Shown here in pieces: positions 15,092 to 17,225 of a stretch of 17,225 nt of DNA. Source of the stretch: an uncultured Duganella sp. (GTDB taxonomy: Bacteria > Pseudomonadota > Gammaproteobacteria > Burkholderiales > Burkholderiaceae). The position numbers and the translations under genes were made by a program. The notes under the pieces are model-generated. The model was given only the letters and a program-made list of their open reading frames with translations. It ran no database searches and was not told the origin of the DNA. Position 1 is the first letter of the stretch. Each line of letters begins with the position of its first letter. Where the stretch lies: NCBI GenBank assembly GCA_946482335.1, contig CAMLRG010000118.1, positions 1 to 17,225 on the forward strand, given 5' to 3'.

Positions 15092-17225
15092 ATGCAATTG
15101 AAAGCGATGCGGGCAGCGATGTTGCTCGCCCTGGCGGCCACCGGCAGTGCCAATGCCGGTACCTTCGAACAGACTGCGAGCGGCCTGGTGGTCAAGCCGG
15201 ACCGTGGTGCGGCAAAGGAAATCCGGCTGGAGCTGATGGACGATAACATCATCCACGTGCTCAAGCTGGACCAGGGCGGAAAAGCGCTCACCCCATCGCT
15301 GATGACCGTGGCCAAGCCATGCAGCTGCGCCTTCACTGTCAGCCGCAAGGGCGACACCGTTACCTTGAAGGCCAACAGGATTGCCGCCGCCGTGTCGCTG
15401 GCCACCGGCGCATTGCAGTTCTCGGATGCAGGCGGCAAGCCTTTCCTCAGCCAGGCAAGCGAATCCATTGAGCCGATTGACGTCGGCGGCAAGCCGTTCG
15501 TGGCCATCAAGCAGGGCTTCAACCACGGCACGAAAGACGCCTTTTACGGCCTGGGCCAGCACCAGAACGCCCAGATGAACCTGAACGGCGAAGACGTGCT
15601 GCTGGCCCAGCACAATATGATCGCCGCCGTGCCCTTCGTGGTCTCGGACAAGAATTACGGCGTCCTGTGGGACAACAACGCCATCTCCCGTTTCGGCAAC
15701 CCACGCCCCTACGGCCCGCTGAAGCGCGACCTGAAATTGGTCGATGCGGACGGCAAAGCGGGCGGCCTGACTGCGCGCTACTACGTGGACGGAAAGCTGG
15801 TCCTGACGCGCCAGGAATCGGACATCGCCTACCAGTACCTGAAGGACGTGGCGGAGAACTGGCCCAAGGAATTGGGCCCGCTGAAGAGCCTCAAGAACGT
15901 CAAGGTCGTGTGGGAAGGCACCATGGCCTCGGACAAGCCGGGCGTGCACAAGATGCAGCTCTACTCGTCCGACTACGCCACCCTGACCGTCGACGGCAAG
16001 CAGGTGATGGACGTGTGGCGCCAGGACTGGAACCCGTGGTACCACAACTTCGAAGTGAAATTCGAGAAGAACAAGCCGGTCAAGCTGCACCTGGAGTGGA
16101 AGCCTTCCGGCGGCATGGTCACCATGACCCATAACGACCCGCTGCCGGCGGCCGAGCGCCATTCGCTCACGCTGTCGTCCGAAATCGCGCAGGGCATCGA
16201 TTACTACGTGATCCGCGGCACCGATATGGACAAGGTCATCGCTGGTTACCGCCACCTGACCGGCCAGGCGCCGATGATGCCGAAGTGGGCCTACGGTTTC
16301 TGGCAGTCGCGCCAGCGCTATGAGACCCAGCAGCAGCTGCTGGACACGCTGAACGAATACCGCAAGCGCAAATGGCCGCTGGACAATATCGTGCAGGACT
16401 GGTTCTACTGGCCGGAGAACGCCTGGGGCTCGCACGACTTCGACAAGGTCCGTTTCCCTGATCCGAAAGGCATGGTCGACGAAGTGCACCGCCAGAACGC
16501 GCGCATCATGCTTTCCATCTGGGGCAAGTTCTACGACACCACGGACAACTACAAGGAGTTAGCGTCCAAAGGCCACATGTGGACCAAGAACGTGGAGAAC
16601 GGCGCCTTGGACTGGGTCGGCCCCGGCTACAAGAACAGCCATTACAGCCCTTATGCGCCGGAAGCCCGCGAAATCTACTACCGCCAGATGAAGCACAAGC
16701 TGGTGGACCTGGGCTTCGACGCCTGGTGGATGGACAATACGGAACCCGATGTGTTGTCCAACACCCGTCCTGAAGACTTCAAGAAGCTGATCGGCCCGAC
16801 CATCTACGGCGCAGGCGAAGTCACCTTCAACCCTTATAGCCTGATGCATACGCAGGGCATGTACGATGGCCTGAAGCGCGACCAGCCCGACAAGCGCCAG
16901 TTCATCCTGTCGCGCTCCGGCTTCGCCGGCATCCAGCGCAATGCCACCGCCGTGTGGAGCGGCGACGTGGTGGGCCGCTGGAACAACCTGTACGACCAGA
17001 TTGCCTCCGGCGTGAACATGTCGATGTCCGGCGTCCCGAACTGGACCCACGATATTGGCGGCTATGCGCAGGAAACCCGCTACCAGTTCGGCGACGTCGG
17101 TTCGGCCCAGGAGAACCGCAGCACCGGTGCCGGCAAGATGGACCCGGCCGACGAGAAGGAATGGCAGGAACTGAACCTGCGCTGGTTCCAGTTCGGCGCC
17201 TTCTCGCCGCTGTTCCGCTCGCACG
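15092..17225 (+). CDS. GH31 alpha-xylosidase with PA14-like insert (3' end missing)
   Basis: The first 711 residues are present and the frame stays open to the window end. Signal peptide 1-22 (cut after ANA) points to the periplasm. Order: N-terminal beta-sandwich with the GH31 AFYGLGQHQNAQMNL motif (about 150-165); a PA14-like insert at about 245-350 (VWEGTMASDKPGVHKMQLYS and WRQDWNPWYHNFEV); the catalytic barrel from about 385 (PKWAYGFWQSRQRYE); nucleophile Asp548 in WWMDNTEPD; acid/base Asp625 in WSGDVVGRW. A PA14 insert at this place is known from the Cellvibrio alpha-xylosidase Xyl31A, which removes alpha-1,6-xylose from the non-reducing end of xyloglucan oligosaccharides. Start served by AGGAGA (15082-15087). 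Alpha-glucosidase activity cannot be excluded, but the gene order with GH74, GH35 and the receptor strongly favours alpha-xylosidase. Confidence 0.94.
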   Translation, partial: MQLKAMRAAMLLALAATGSANAGTFEQTASGLVVKPDRGAAKEIRLELMDDNIIHVLKLDQGGKALTPSLMTVAKPCSCAFTVSRKGDTVTLKANRIAAAVSLATGALQFSDAGGKPFLSQASESIEPIDVGGKPFVAIKQGFNHGTKDAFYGLGQHQNAQMNLNGEDVLLAQHNMIAAVPFVVSDKNYGVLWDNNAISRFGNPRPYGPLKRDLKLVDADGKAGGLTARYYVDGKLVLTRQESDIAYQYLKDVAENWPKELGPLKSLKNVKVVWEGTMASDKPGVHKMQLYSSDYATLTVDGKQVMDVWRQDWNPWYHNFEVKFEKNKPVKLHLEWKPSGGMVTMTHNDPLPAAERHSLTLSSEIAQGIDYYVIRGTDMDKVIAGYRHLTGQAPMMPKWAYGFWQSRQRYETQQQLLDTLNEYRKRKWPLDNIVQDWFYWPENAWGSHDFDKVRFPDPKGMVDEVHRQNARIMLSIWGKFYDTTDNYKELASKGHMWTKNVENGALDWVGPGYKNSHYSPYAPEAREIYYRQMKHKLVDLGFDAWWMDNTEPDVLSNTRPEDFKKLIGPTIYGAGEVTFNPYSLMHTQGMYDGLKRDQPDKRQFILSRSGFAGIQRNATAVWSGDVVGRWNNLYDQIASGVNMSMSGVPNWTHDIGGYAQETRYQFGDVGSAQENRSTGAGKMDPADEKEWQELNLRWFQFGAFSPLFRSH

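Overview
The window is a GC-rich (roughly 64% by eye) chromosomal segment from a Gram-negative bacterium. A TonB-dependent receptor of the Xanthomonas/Caulobacter type, a PEP-CTERM (exosortase) protein, dense cyclic-di-GMP signalling genes and a Cache-domain NarL-type two-component system together suggest a betaproteobacterium of the Oxalobacteraceae (Massilia/Duganella-like). This placement is inference from gene content; no rRNA or other marker gene is present.

Layout. (1) 1-2926: the 5' part of cstA (CstA/BtsT peptide or pyruvate transporter family) on the minus strand diverges from a histidine kinase/response regulator pair. The 130-bp shared promoter region holds a good sigma70-like promoter for cstA and a 21-bp dyad with CTACGTAG at its core, suggesting that the two-component system controls cstA. 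(2) 3131-6371: a two-gene c-di-GMP operon made of a degenerate-EAL/HDOD protein followed 1 nt later by a PAS-GGDEF-EAL protein. (3) 6376-6996, minus strand: a small secreted PEP-CTERM protein, ending 4 nt from the GGDEF-EAL gene. (4) 6997-7256: a regulatory intergenic region rich in inverted and direct repeats, with a terminator-like hairpin just before the next gene. (5) 7257 to the end: a xyloglucan-utilisation locus. It comprises a D-xylose 1-dehydrogenase (SDR, Caulobacter XylB type), a secreted GH74 xyloglucanase with nine Asp-boxes, a 1005-aa TonB-dependent receptor preceded by a perfect LacI-family palindrome, a GH35 beta-galactosidase (Bgl35A-like), and a GH31 alpha-xylosidase with a PA14-like insert that runs off the window.

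How it works together (inference from family knowledge): GH74 cuts xyloglucan outside the cell, the receptor imports the oligosaccharides into the periplasm, GH35 removes galactose and GH31 removes alpha-1,6-xylose from the side chains, and free xylose is oxidised in the cytoplasm by the dehydrogenase. The set resembles known xyloglucan loci of Cellvibrio and Xanthomonas, so it is not a wholly new system. The distinctive point is the coupling of oxidative xylose catabolism directly to the GH74 gene, together with the regulatory sites described below. I saw no tRNA, rRNA, CRISPR array, transposase or integrase.
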